DNA from: Cercospora beticola
Lineage: Eukaryota; Ascomycota; Dothideomycetes; Mycosphaerellales; Mycosphaerellaceae
Reading direction: 5' to 3'
Length of the DNA stretch: 64,000 nt
NCBI RefSeq assembly: GCF_033473495.1
Contig: NC_088938.1
Coordinates: 1,674,001-1,738,000 of the forward strand
Shown: positions 21,324 through 31,682 of the stretch, one piece after another
Position numbering within the stretch: position 1 is the stretch's first letter
How the letters are laid out: each line of letters begins with the position of its first letter
Notes under the pieces: model-generated
The model's database searches: none
Told to the model about the DNA's origin: nothing
What the model saw: the letters and a program-made list of their open reading frames with translations, nothing else
Translations under genes and position numbers: made by a program

Positions 21324-22523
21324 TCAGTCTGACGAAGGGTTTGCCTCCGGCCATGGTGTGTCTTCAATGCGATCAACCAACTTTTCACCACTCACTTTGC
21401 CGTCACGCATTTCCTGCATGCCTTCCAAGGTCCTATACAGCCCTTTGCTGCCGACCCGTTGAGGATGCATCTTGAGCTGGCCTTTCGCCCACAACTTCTC
21501 TGCGATGTCCATGTACTGTCTGCCAAGGGTAAAGTCTTCGGGCTGTGCTGTAATTTTTTCTCCTTCGTAGACATACTTCTCGCCGGTGATGGAGTAACCT
21601 AGGAATGACACGGAGTTGACGTGGTCCCGTGAACACACGGTATCCAGCAAATTGCAATAGATGCCTCCTTCGCTCCCGAACGCCTGCGCACAGATGGCTG
21701 CTGAGCTTTCAATCGAGACAGTGTCGAATACTAACTTCAGTTTGTTCTTGGTAGCAGTACGGATACTTTCGCCTACCGATGGAGCTCGCTGGGCTGAGCA
21801 TCAGGGGGGACCCACAAGCATTGATTGAGAGTGGGCGTGCTGATACATACATAGTCGTATAGGAGCTTCGCTCCACGCTCTCGCAACAAGTCGAAGTGTT
21901 TTGGAGAGCAGGTCGTGATGACCGAGTAGCCAAGCCTGATTCACGGATCAGCACACACTCTCGAAAATCTGATTGCCAACAACACACTGAGCTGCAAGCT
22001 GGACCGCGATAGATCCTGTCGAAGTGCTACCGCCATAGACCAGAAGAGGCTCTCCATTGGCCAAAGAAGACGAACCAGGAAGTGGCAAGCTCAAGCTCTT
22101 GTGCAAAGCATACATACTCGTCCCAATCGCGACGCCGGTTGAGGCCGCTGCTTCAAAGTCGACATTATCGGAGATGTGAAGTTGTAAATCACCTTTGACA
22201 ACAATGTATCGAGCGAATGCCCCTCCCTCTGGATAGGCGTCATTCGCGCCATGAGCGAAACCAGCTATTCGATCGCCAGGCTGGAAAGATCTTGTCACGC
22301 CTTTGCCGACTTTCACAACGACTCCAGCGTAGTCGCAACCTACGAGGGTACCCGGAGCACCGGCAGTATCCAGACTTGTGTGATCAGTGGGGTTGAGAGC
22401 AATGGCGACTGTTCGAACCAGGATGTAGCCGTCTCGTAGCTCCGGTATTGGGATTCGTTGCACTATCGCCTGGCCGGCACTTTGGCGAATGAGGCCGAAG
22501 TTCTCCTCGTTGTCTATTGTTGC
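21324..22523 (-). CDS. zinc-type medium-chain dehydrogenase / trans-enoyl-reductase-like, 5' end unresolved
   Basis: Three exons, 21988-22523, 21851-21935 and 21324-21788, read through in frame for 361 residues with introns of 52 and 62 bp. The N-terminal GroES-like part has LNPTDHTSLDTAG, VGCDYAGVVVKVG and FQPGDRIAGFAHG; the Rossmann part has LLVYGGSTSTGSIAVQLAAQ. The catalytic zinc ligands of true alcohol dehydrogenases are not evident, matching ToxD/LovC-like enoyl reductases and quinone oxidoreductases. An acceptor (ATTAG) at the 5' edge shows that a short first exon with the ATG lies upstream, perhaps near 22680-22710, but no donor is clearly right. The product would be a soluble NADPH-dependent oxidoreductase. 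Confidence 0.8.
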
Positions 22524-23181
22524 CTAATTTCTCTTCGGCTCAGGTAGAGGTATGCCGAGGTCAGCATGTGCAATGATATGTGTTTCACCCTTTATACCAA
22601 GATGCCCAGGCGAAAGGATCGTTGCGCTGCTGATAAATCCAATTCCGCTCTCCTCAACACCGAACACCGCTGGCGATATGCCGCATGGTTATTGTTTGTC
22701 CCTACCATGATGCCCTCAAGTTAATATAGTGCGACACGACGGGCGCTCTTTCGATCTTGGCTCATCGCTTTCGCGTACTTGGGAAACGGCCGAGACACCG
22801 AGTGCAAGAAGTCGCATCTCATCGTTCTTACCGCATCATGCCGAATAGCCGGCAAGTATGCGTCTTAAGGCCAAGGAAATAACCATGTTCCATGCGCAAC
22901 CGATTGAGCGGGGGACGTTCACAAGCTGTTGGCGAAGTGAAAATGGAGATGGAAGTGCTGAGGGAGATTGTGGCTGTTCGCAGCTGGTGGCGGTGCAGCT
23001 CACCAGCCACACGTGCCTAGGCCGAGGTTGTTCGGCTGACATTGATGATTGATCAACCGCATGTGTCTTCCAGTTCATGTCAACGACAAGCCATTCGGCC
23101 CCATATTGACCATAAAACAAACGGCCGTAGTCTCAGAAGCAAGCACCAAGATATTCTCCAGCACAAGCAATCCCTGTCAGA
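22524..23181. other. divergent promoter region with a probable hidden first exon
   Basis: About 660 bp between the dehydrogenase and the enoyl-CoA hydratase genes. The missing short first exon of the dehydrogenase must be here on the minus strand. Candidate ATGs lie near 22685 and 22709, but neither splices with a good donor and the right phase. Confidence 0.5.
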
Positions 23182-24127
23182 ATGGCGCAGAAATACACCG
23201 ACATTATTGTCACGGTTCAAGACGGCATCGGTACGATCAAGGTAAACACATATCTTCCATCAAACAGCCACCAAACGCATCAGAACTAACTCGATCGCAG
23301 TTCAACCGGCCCAAGCAACTCAACTCCTTTGGTGGTACCCTCATTGAAGACACAATCGCCGCCCTGCGAGAGCTGGACAACCACCCAGATACCACGTTCA
23401 CAGTCATCACAGGCGAAGGCCGCTTTTTCGCCTCAGGAGCCGACGTCACTGGAATCGCAGGCACGCCCCAAAACTTCAAGAACGATGGCGAGAAGAAAGT
23501 TTTCTGGGTTCAGCGATTTGCTGTCGGAATGGAACTGGTGCGAGCCATGATCGATCACAAGAAAGTGCTCGTGACGGCGATGAACGGTCCTGGTGTCGGT
23601 GCTGGAGCTGCTTGGTTCCAAGGATCGGCTGATCTACTGTATGCTGCTGAGGGAGCGTGGCTGCAGGTGACGTTCTCGCAGATGGGGTTGGTACCTGAGA
23701 ACGGAGCTGCGGTAAACTGGGCGCAGAGCATGGGTGTGCATCGTGCGAACGACTGGCTGTTGTTTGGTGGCAAGGCCACAGTGGAGGAATTGAAGGAGGC
23801 GGGCCTGGTGAACAAGATCTTCCCACAGAAGACTTTCCACGCGGATGTGCACAACTACCTGAAGGAGATGCTGAAGGAGAGAAGCGGCAAGTCGATGATG
23901 GAGATGAAGCGACTGCAGAACAAGGGGACTCGTGACGCGCGAATTCTGTCGTTGTTCGAGGCTTGGCAGGCGTTGAGCGAGAGATTTGTGGATGGTGAGC
24001 CGATGGTGAGGATGAAGGCCAAGATGGACGAGCTGGCTGGTGAGTCTACCTCCTTGTCGTCATTCTGGACTTGCTTGATGCTAACCCGTTCACAGCGAAG
24101 AGAAAGGCCCGTGAATCGAAGATCTAG
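23182..24127 (+). CDS. peroxisomal enoyl-CoA hydratase/isomerase
   Basis: Exons 23182-23241, 23301-24039 and 24096-24127 give 276 residues; introns of 59 bp (ACTAAC branch) and 56 bp. Crotonase landmarks: FNRPKQLNSF, GRFFASGADV (first oxyanion-hole NH), then AMNGPGVGAGAAWF and a following DLLYAAEGAW-QVTFSQMGLVPENGA. The third exon adds only a short basic tail ending in SKI, a PTS1-type peroxisomal signal of the S-K-[LIM] class, which exists only in the spliced form. It probably acts in fatty-acid beta-oxidation or delta3-delta2 isomerisation (the ECI1 type fits its 276-residue length). The exact reaction is uncertain. Confidence 0.88.
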
Positions 24128-24495
24128 AGGTGGAAGTTCTGTACTGATCGATTTCCAAAAATATGCTGAATGTTGCATAGTTGCTGGCGAGATCGGAGGG
24201 CACATGGCCCTGGCTCGAGCACCTCACTTCATGTCTCTTCGACACTAACGCACACTTACCTTCGCGATCAGATGCACTTCTGCTATGTATAGCTATGATC
24301 AAACCGGACAGGTGCCATTGAAGTTGGCCTGCCCATCGTCACAGTTTCCTTCTCATATAACCATTCGTCGCCGTTATCGGAGCTGCGAACATAGCCTCAG
24401 TTCACACCTGGCAGCTCATGCTCCGTGCAGTTCTACACTTTCACATATCATCATACCAAACCCTCACCTCCCCAATCCAAAACTAGCATCTCACC

Positions 24496-25386
24496 ATGTC
24501 GTCCTCTCCATCAACCACGTCCCAAATTCCGGCTGCTTTGACAAACCTTTTCGAAGCTATCGAATCATCCTTCCCCTCCACCACACTCGGCCAAGACAAA
24601 TGGTACATCGTGGTACTCGCCTGCCTCGTTTCAGGCAATCATCCCGGACAAGCAGCCGATCTCTACAAATACCTCATCCTTCGCCCTGAGTTTTCTACAC
24701 CAGACCAAAGAAAAGCTCTTGTCCGCCGCCTTCGCGAATGCCTCATCAAACTCGTCATCATCGGTGGAGTCATCAAGCCCATCGAGGCGATCTTTTGCAT
24801 CGCCAATATTGAAAGGCCGGAAGATCGAGATTACACTTTTTCGAGGTAAGAGATCAATCAAAGGCACATCAACCTTACGTCCGCTTTTCATCTCGCTCAT
24901 AAGAATCCTCGCACTAACAAAATTCCTCCGAAAGAGAAAACTGGTCCTCTGGTCCCGAAAACGAAAAACGCGGCCGAGCCTGGCTCGATGCAATCTACAA
25001 GCACAACCACGCCAAAACCGAAAACCTCCTCTCATGCCACAAAGACTTTGATTGGCTTTCACGAGAAATCACCTACGGGTTATTTCTCTCTGATCATGAG
25101 ATTCTAGGACCAGTGAGTAACATGCCAACATGACCCCACTCAATCGGTCGACTGACCAATTATTTTCCAGGTCGAAACAGAACTCATAGTCCTCTCTGGC
25201 ATCGCCATGCAGAATCTGCCTCGCGAAATGGGCTGGCATCTACGAGGGACAAGGCGAATCGGCGTCAGTGCAGAAGATGTGGAGAAGATACATCAGTGCA
25301 TCGAAAAGGTCGGGGAGTACTGCGGATTGCCACTGGATCGACTCCCACGAGTCAAGGATATCGAGCATGAAGTGGCATTTGACTGA
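24496..25386 (+). CDS. AhpD-like/carboxymuconolactone-decarboxylase-fold protein
   Basis: Exons 24496-24845, 24935-25112 and 25171-25386 give 247 residues; introns of 89 bp (ACTAAC branch) and 58 bp. The protein is mostly helical: WYIVVLACLVSGNHPGQAADLYKYLI, then ALVRRLRECLIKLVIIGGVIKPIEAI, and VETELIVLSGIAMQNLPREMGWHLRGTRR late on. This pattern matches fungal AhpD-like proteins. The redox CxxC of true AhpD is not present; a catalytic role is therefore doubtful. No leader or membrane segment. The frame and splice sites are solid; the family call is from overall resemblance. Confidence 0.75.
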
Positions 25387-25903
25387 TGAATCGGGAGGGA
25401 GGGCAAGTTGGGTGAATGCTCTGCGTGACTGAGGTGCCATAGTATGCTACCCATTGGCAGCATTCTCGCTACTGCTGAAACACGCACGAGGTGGTTCACG
25501 GCCATGAGAAAGTCACCGTAATAGAACGGTCAAGGGGGAGCGCTTTGCGCAATGTACCATGCGCGGCCTTTATAAGACGTTGGCCATCACGTCCACTCAT
25601 TACATGTTCTCTCACGCATTGACCATTCGTGCGTATCACGATTCGTAGCAAGAGGAGATTCGCTTTCTTCGAAGCTGAGAAGGTGAAGACTGCATGTCCA
25701 ACGAGCCTCCCTCAGTGCTATCACAGCTGTTCCTGGTTGTGAGCAGACCAGAACTACTCACCTGTGGTTCGCCGTATGTGTAGACGTCAGCTGTAGCGTG
25801 ACTTTGCGAATCTGGTCGGCGCTTGATGCACAGCCTGTTCAGCTTCGAAGTCTCCCAGCGCCCTACACTCACACAGGTCGAGCTTGCGCTGTGCGACAAT
25901 TGA
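25387..25903. other. convergent 3' region
   Basis: About 520 bp between the stop of the AhpD-like gene and the stop of the coiled-coil/UIM gene. Possible TATA-like and AT-rich bits, no gene seen. Confidence 0.55.
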
Positions 25904-28355
25904 TCAGACGTCATCATCCTGCAAGTAATCAGACTGCTGCCTCATCCTCGCAGCCATTCGATGCTGAGCCCTAGTCTGCACGCCAGACGCCGAAGGTCTG
26001 GGTGATCCATCATGGAACAGCAATGCGCTTCGGTCACCGGCGAGGCTCGAACTAGTGCGTGTACCAGAACTCGACACACCAGGTGGCTCAGCATGCCTGT
26101 GCGCTCTGTTCACGAAAGTCTCAATCCGATCATTGCTTTGACCCGCACTTGCGTGTCTTTGACCAGAATCACTTTCGCCAGCAGGAGACGAAGGCGTGGA
26201 GGACGTTCCGTCTATCGCAGACACGATTCTGTAGCGTGGTCCTGGAAAGTGCAAATCGCGAACGGCTTGTAGCCGCCGCGCAACCTCATCTGGTGGGTCC
26301 TCTCTTTGGATCGCTCGCTGAGCTGCAGCTTGCGTCGCGTCCAATACCGAATACTGCATTGCAAGTGCCATTTCTTCATCGGTCATGACAGGCGTGACCT
26401 GCCGCCCTGGAGGTAGAGCGGCTTTGGCCGACAGCTCACGTTCCTTTTCCAGATTGTCCCTGAGCCAATTCATCGTGTCGTTGAAGTATACACCAGCACG
26501 AGTAGAGCTGGAGACCTTGTCAAGAGTACGCCGGATCGACTTCAGCCGAGTGATGTTGTAGCTGAGCATATGTAGGCGTAAGCAGTAGCCTCCGCAGTGG
26601 TCCGACTTGCACTTTTCGCACGTCAACGATTGATCCACTTGCTTCAAGAAGACATCCTCCACTGCGGTTGCCTCTAGCCTTCGCTTAAGGCACTGTAGGA
26701 GAGTGTCATCAGCTAGGCGAAGCCATTGACCCAACCGAATGCATTTATTGTTGCACAACTTCTCCGAGCAGTATTCTCTCACGTCAAGGGCGGCGAAGAC
26801 ATGTGTGCACAGGTCGAAGATCGTGTTTGAGATACGATCCGTTACAGCGATGATGGCGTCCACTCCTGGCAAGGGCGTCATCTCGTTGATGCTCGGAATA
26901 GGCGCTGCCGGCGCCCGGCGGAACAAGTCAATGGGATGCTCGACCGTTCGTGTGTCGCTCGATGCCGGGGCAGGGCCCAGATGTACAGGAATACCGAGCT
27001 CTGCAAGGGTCGGGAGCTTGAAGACGGGAGAATTTACGTCAAATTCCGCAGATCTGCTTGACTGTCGCGGCGGTCCTTCGTTGTTGTCCACGATGCCACA
27101 GGATTTGTTCGGCTCTAAATGACTTTCGATTGCGTTCTCAAGCAGAGATCGAAGATGTTGACATGCAGTTGCAAAGGCCAGCATAGCACTGTGAAACAGC
27201 ATGGAACCTGCGCCACAAGCGCGTGAGCGTTCTTCGTGCTCACGCAATGCTAGAGATGTTCGATTCGCCGCTCGGAGATCGCGCATGAAGTTGGAGGTGA
27301 TGGTCGTTTCAATGTTGTCTAGGTCTAGTGTCCCGTTGTCACGATTTCGATTGGCGCCGTACGGAGAGATATATTTGTCGATGGCTGAGATAGAGTCATA
27401 TGATGGCGGAAGTCCCCGCCGGTCCTTCTCCCGCTGCTCTGCCTCCTCGATATCTAGTCGGCGCAAGTCGTCCAGATCACTTTCGAAGGTCTTAGCTACG
27501 GCATTGGCGTGTTCCATGACGGTGTGCATGTTTTGGACTTGCAGATAGGCCGAATGCGAGCGATCGACGGCATGCTGCTTCTCCTTGAGAGCTTGTGCTA
27601 GAGCTTGTTGATGCCGTGTCCGCTCGCTCTCCAGTTCGCTGCGATGCTGCTCTTTCAATGTTTCGGTTTGCTTTTCGTGATCGACTCGGAGGAACGCGAC
27701 CAAGCGGTGTAGGCCAATCTTCTCCTTCTCGTGGTCGCGAGTGGCGCGCTGCTGAGCCATGATGTGCAGGAAAAGCAGATCCTGTCGCAACTCGGATTCT
27801 TTCCGGTGATGTGAGGTCTGCGCATGCAGTAGTTCTTGCCGCAGGGCTGCAATCTGGGCGTCTTTGACGACGAGATTGTCCTCGGCGTTACGGAATGCCT
27901 GCGACTAGTCAGACTGGATGCCAGATGGCAAACAGCACACGTACCTTATTGAGCAGACGGGCATCCTCTTCGCTCTGCCAGGCATCCTCATATCTGCTGA
28001 CACTAAGTCGACGTCTTTTCCCAGCTCGGACGTCGATGTCAGGCGTGATGCTGCTCCCGCTCGCGATCGGCGCCTGCGCATACTGCTCAACTTCTCTCGT
28101 CGACAGCTCGGCATAACTCATACGTTCTTTGCCGTGCTTTGCTTTGGCGTGTAGGGAGCTTTTGAGGTATTTCTCGGTGGGGCTCAGCAGTGGGACGCTG
28201 GTGGTCAGGTTGGCAGTGGGAGCGTGGGTGTGAGTACGAGAAGGCGGCGAGGGCTTCATGGCGACGCTCTGGCGCCGAGGCGGAGGGTCATGAGTTGACA
28301 CGGCAGGAAAGACTGTGACGGGTCGTTGGTGCCTCGACGTGGACTTGGTGGTCAT
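25904..28355 (-). CDS. coiled-coil protein with cysteine cluster and ubiquitin-interacting motif
   Basis: Exon 1 (27945-28355) and exon 2 (25904-27898) join through a very short 46-bp intron, phase 0, to 801 residues. Residues 1-110 are basic and Ser/Pro-rich with GKRRRLSV, a likely nuclear signal. About 125-260 form a long coiled coil (heptads such as RQELLHAQTSHHRKESELRQ). A middle region contains repeated Cys pairs (CSEKLCNNKC and CEKCKSDHCGGYC), a possible zinc-binding unit of no type I can name. Further on, DEEMALAMQYSVLDA fits the UIM consensus acidic-acidic-x-A-x3-S closely. The tail is Ser/Arg rich and disordered. Function unknown; ubiquitin binding is inferred from the motif. Confidence 0.75.
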
Positions 28356-28700
28356 GGCGGGTCTCGCGTGCGCTTGCAGAGAAGCTTATGTAGCGATGGA
28401 AGTGCTCGAAGTCCGGCGTGGATGCATGCGTGGGTGGTGAATCACAGAGGTGCAGTCATGTCGGCAGCGCTTTCAACATCCACCGCATCGTCGCTGACCG
28501 CGGCGTGGACGAGCAGCAGGAGTGAAAGTGAGAGCTGCAGCTCAAGTCGAGACGCAAGTGACGATGCATGCGATGTGGGCCCCATGTCATGTCATGCCCG
28601 TCGATCACTTTCGCTCCTGGCGGGGATACGCGACGTGTGCACTCACACGCGTCGGACCACTGACATCGCTCAACAACACCCGTCTCGAGATGCTGGCAAC
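28356..28700. other. divergent promoter region
   Basis: 345 bp between two oppositely oriented start codons; must serve both genes. The open frame running through it is not supported as coding. Confidence 0.6.
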
Positions 28701-29552
28701 ATGGCTCTAGCGAAAGACCGACGCATCGACTTCATCACCGAGCAAGCGCTGGCAGATCTCGTTGCAGAGTATCCAGAACACGTCCCGGCCAGAGCAGCCA
28801 ACTATGAAGAAGCGCGTTATGTGTCAATTCCCCAAGCCGTATCGGATCGAAGACGAGATGGCAAGCCTGCACTGGAGCAGAGTGATGTACTCGCGCTCGT
28901 CGATTGGAAGTTGTCTCATGGCACCTTTCGCCCGAAATTGAAGCAACTCGTGCAGTCAAATCCCCCGGATCTGGTTCACACCACCACAACCTCTGCATTC
29001 GCAAAATACGATGGCAAAGCAGAGAGCGCAAAATCATGCTTGACCGACCTGTGTGTTTTGAAAGGCATCGGCCCCGCGACTGCAAGCTTGCTACTGAGTG
29101 TAGCTTTCCCCGATTCCGCGCCCTTCTTTTCTGACGAGCTGTTTCGTTGGACTTTTTGGGAGCAGGGCAAGGGCAAAGGTTGGGACAGGCCAATCAAATA
29201 CACGCCAAAAGAGTATCTGCAATTGTTCGAGAAGGTCCAGCAACTCCGCCAGCAACATGACTGGTCAGCTGTGACCATGGAGAAAGCTGCATATGTCCTT
29301 GGCAGGCAAGCACTGCACAAGAACGCCCACGATAGCAAGGAAGAAGTCGAGGAGCCCAAGGAATCTGCGCGAGATGATGCAAAATCTAAGAAGCGCCCAA
29401 TTCTTGAGCCGAACGATCGTATTTCGCAACCGGCGAAGAGGACCAAAAATGCCGTTCCCAAAGACCAATCTGCGAATGACAAGGCGGTCAAGTCATCCGT
29501 ACCGTCGGTCGGTATACGCTGCTCAGCACGAATCAGAGGAAATACATCATGA
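28701..29552 (+). CDS. conserved fungal protein with helix-hairpin-helix-like motif
   Basis: Single exon, 283 residues from the ATG at 28701; an open frame upstream continues into the divergent promoter and is ignored. The core (residues about 1-200) has VDWKLSHGTFRPKLKQLV, then LCVLKGIGPATASLLLSVAF, where KGIGPATA is the hairpin of a helix-hairpin-helix as in DNA glycosylase-type proteins, followed by PFFSDELFRW. The catalytic Lys/Asp of HhH-GPD glycosylases cannot be assigned. The C-terminal 80 residues are charged and basic with KKRP and KRTK nuclear signals. Probably nuclear; a DNA-related role is only suggested. Confidence 0.8.
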   Translation: MALAKDRRIDFITEQALADLVAEYPEHVPARAANYEEARYVSIPQAVSDRRRDGKPALEQSDVLALVDWKLSHGTFRPKLKQLVQSNPPDLVHTTTTSAFAKYDGKAESAKSCLTDLCVLKGIGPATASLLLSVAFPDSAPFFSDELFRWTFWEQGKGKGWDRPIKYTPKEYLQLFEKVQQLRQQHDWSAVTMEKAAYVLGRQALHKNAHDSKEEVEEPKESARDDAKSKKRPILEPNDRISQPAKRTKNAVPKDQSANDKAVKSSVPSVGIRCSARIRGNTS

Positions 29553-30049
29553 GCAGAGACGGGATCGAAAGGACTCAGCCCTGCAAGTTTACTTCTTCAG
29601 GTTTTGTCAGAATTAAAGGCAAGCCTCGATATAGGCGGCGCCGTCCTCGACGCGGCCGCTGTCACGGTTAGCCTCAGCCTACGGCCTTTGGAGCTGCACT
29701 TGCTATACCACGAGCAAGAATTCCCTTTGACCTGTATGTGCATGATGACGAGCATGAAAATCACGGTATGTCGGTCGATGCAGACTGGGGGAACCTATCC
29801 ACGATCTTGCACATGGCAATCGTTAGTCTGGTTCAAGCTCAGATACCACTCGGCGAAAGACTTGATGTCGCCACATTGGCTTCCGTCGAAGTGCTACGCG
29901 AGTCTTGCTGACGAGGAAGCTTCGACCCACCGAACTCGGCTGAGCTACCTCTTGTCTATCTCAGCTTCGTGGACAATTCACGACCCGCCTCACAAATCAT
30001 CGCCAGTCACTACATTGTTGTCATCGATTGTCAAGCATCAGGAGTCTTC
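29553..30049. other. intergenic, no gene seen
   Basis: About 500 bp between two plus-strand genes. The frame preceding the MmgE/PrpD start is open back to 29969 but begins with GTG and lacks homology-like features. Confidence 0.55.
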
Positions 30050-31417
30050 ATGGCTACGCGCACGCTCGCATCATGGGCCATTAACCTCCAACCATCTTCA
30101 GTTCCTGACTCGGTGAAGCGTGCAGCGATCCGCTCATTGTACAATTACCTTGGCTGCGCCATTGGTGGCACAAATCATGTAACAGTCACCAAGACGAGAC
30201 ACGCCCTCGCAGAGTTCTTCGGTAAACCAACAAGCACAGTATACGGCAACCATGGCGCTCTTCGGATCGACGCTCAACACGCTGCATTGCTCAATGGCAT
30301 CGCCTCTCACGTCCACGACTACGATGACACGCACCTCTCGGCTATCATTCACCCCACGGGACCAGTTGCTTCCGCCGTTCTCGCATACGCCGAATCGTCT
30401 TCCATTCCTGGGCCCGATCTCATCACTGCTCTGATTACTGGTATCGAAGCTTCATGCAAATTGGGCCTCTCGGTGTGGCCTTCTCACTACGACGTAGGAT
30501 GGCACATCACATCCACGACTGGCTCAATCGGTGCAGCCGTAGCTGTTGCGAAGCTGATGCACCTGGACGAGACACAATTTACGCATGCGATCGGCATTGC
30601 AGCAACGCAAGCGACAGGCCTCCGTGAGATGTTTGGCTCGGACACGAAGAGCTTCCATGTTGGACGTGCTGCGCAAAATGGTCTGCTTGCTGCCCAGCTG
30701 GCGAAGAAAGGCTTCACATCGAGCGAAGTTGCACTGGAAGCCAAACGGGGCTGGGCAAATGTTGTGCTTGGCTCTTCGGAGCGCGAACCAGAGCTCAATA
30801 AATACTGTAGCACAAGCACACCACAAGGACTAGGACAGACGTGGGAGATCAAGAGAAATGCCTTCAAGCCGTTCCCGTGCGGAATAGTGTGCCATCCCGC
30901 GATTGATGGCGCTATTCGTTTGCACCAAAGGCTTAATGATGGAGCTATTCGGTTAGAAAATGTTGCACGGATCGAGCTCCTGGTTCATCCTTTAGTCATC
31001 GAACTTACATCTAAACGTAAGCCGAAGGACGGTTTGGAGGGCAAATTTTCTGTCTCCCACGGCGCAGCAGTCGGCTTCATCTATGGGAAAGCTGGCCCAG
31101 CACAATATGCGGACAATGTGGTCACGGATGCTACTGTAATTGATCTTCGAGACAGAATCGATGCCCACATTGATCATGGCCTACGCGCTGATGAAGCTGA
31201 CATCACTGTAACGATGAAGGATGGCGATGTCCTGCATGAACATATCGACTATGCTGTGGGATCTCTCGAGAAACCAATGACGGATCAACAGTTGACGGCA
31301 AAGTTCTTGGACCAGTGTTCTTTGGTGCTTGGGGAGCAAGATGCAGAGAGGGTGAGCAGTTTGGCTTGGAGGATCGAGAGAGCGGATGATGTAGCTGCAG
31401 TGCTCCGTGACCTGTAA
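30050..31417 (+). CDS. MmgE/PrpD-family enzyme (2-methylcitrate dehydratase / cis-aconitate decarboxylase type)
   Basis: Single exon, 455 residues from the ATG at 30050. The family core is plain: SVKRAAIRSLYNYLGCAIGG near the N terminus, HDYDDTHLSAIIHPTG (the DD-T-H signature of the active site), IEASCKLGLSV, HITSTTGSIGAAVAVAKLM and FKPFPCGIVCHPAIDGAIRL. Members act on tricarboxylic acids: 2-methylcitrate dehydratase, cis-aconitate decarboxylase and many uncharacterised enzymes. No clear mitochondrial presequence and no PTS1. The MFS gene follows on the same strand 265 bp away, which might suggest acid or sugar transport linked to it, but the permease is of the sugar-porter type. The exact reaction is unknown. 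Confidence 0.87.
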   Translation: MATRTLASWAINLQPSSVPDSVKRAAIRSLYNYLGCAIGGTNHVTVTKTRHALAEFFGKPTSTVYGNHGALRIDAQHAALLNGIASHVHDYDDTHLSAIIHPTGPVASAVLAYAESSSIPGPDLITALITGIEASCKLGLSVWPSHYDVGWHITSTTGSIGAAVAVAKLMHLDETQFTHAIGIAATQATGLREMFGSDTKSFHVGRAAQNGLLAAQLAKKGFTSSEVALEAKRGWANVVLGSSEREPELNKYCSTSTPQGLGQTWEIKRNAFKPFPCGIVCHPAIDGAIRLHQRLNDGAIRLENVARIELLVHPLVIELTSKRKPKDGLEGKFSVSHGAAVGFIYGKAGPAQYADNVVTDATVIDLRDRIDAHIDHGLRADEADITVTMKDGDVLHEHIDYAVGSLEKPMTDQQLTAKFLDQCSLVLGEQDAERVSSLAWRIERADDVAAVLRDL

Positions 31418-31682
31418 TCAACTGGTCTTCTTGGTCTTTACTTGCTACAGATGAATTGCACATTAAAGCCCGGCATTGAGGTCATTTTCTCTCTGTATCA
31501 GTATCGAAGGCTGTGCAGCCTTGTTTCACGACTCCATTGTCAATGCATCCGCCAAGACCGCCATGATCCTTCCTGCCCTTGCACCTCCACTCTTCGTTGC
31601 CACAACACAACACTTGCCCAACTTGTTTCCTACTCCGGCCCGCCAACAATGCGAAGCTTGTATCATCTCAAGCATCGCTCCA

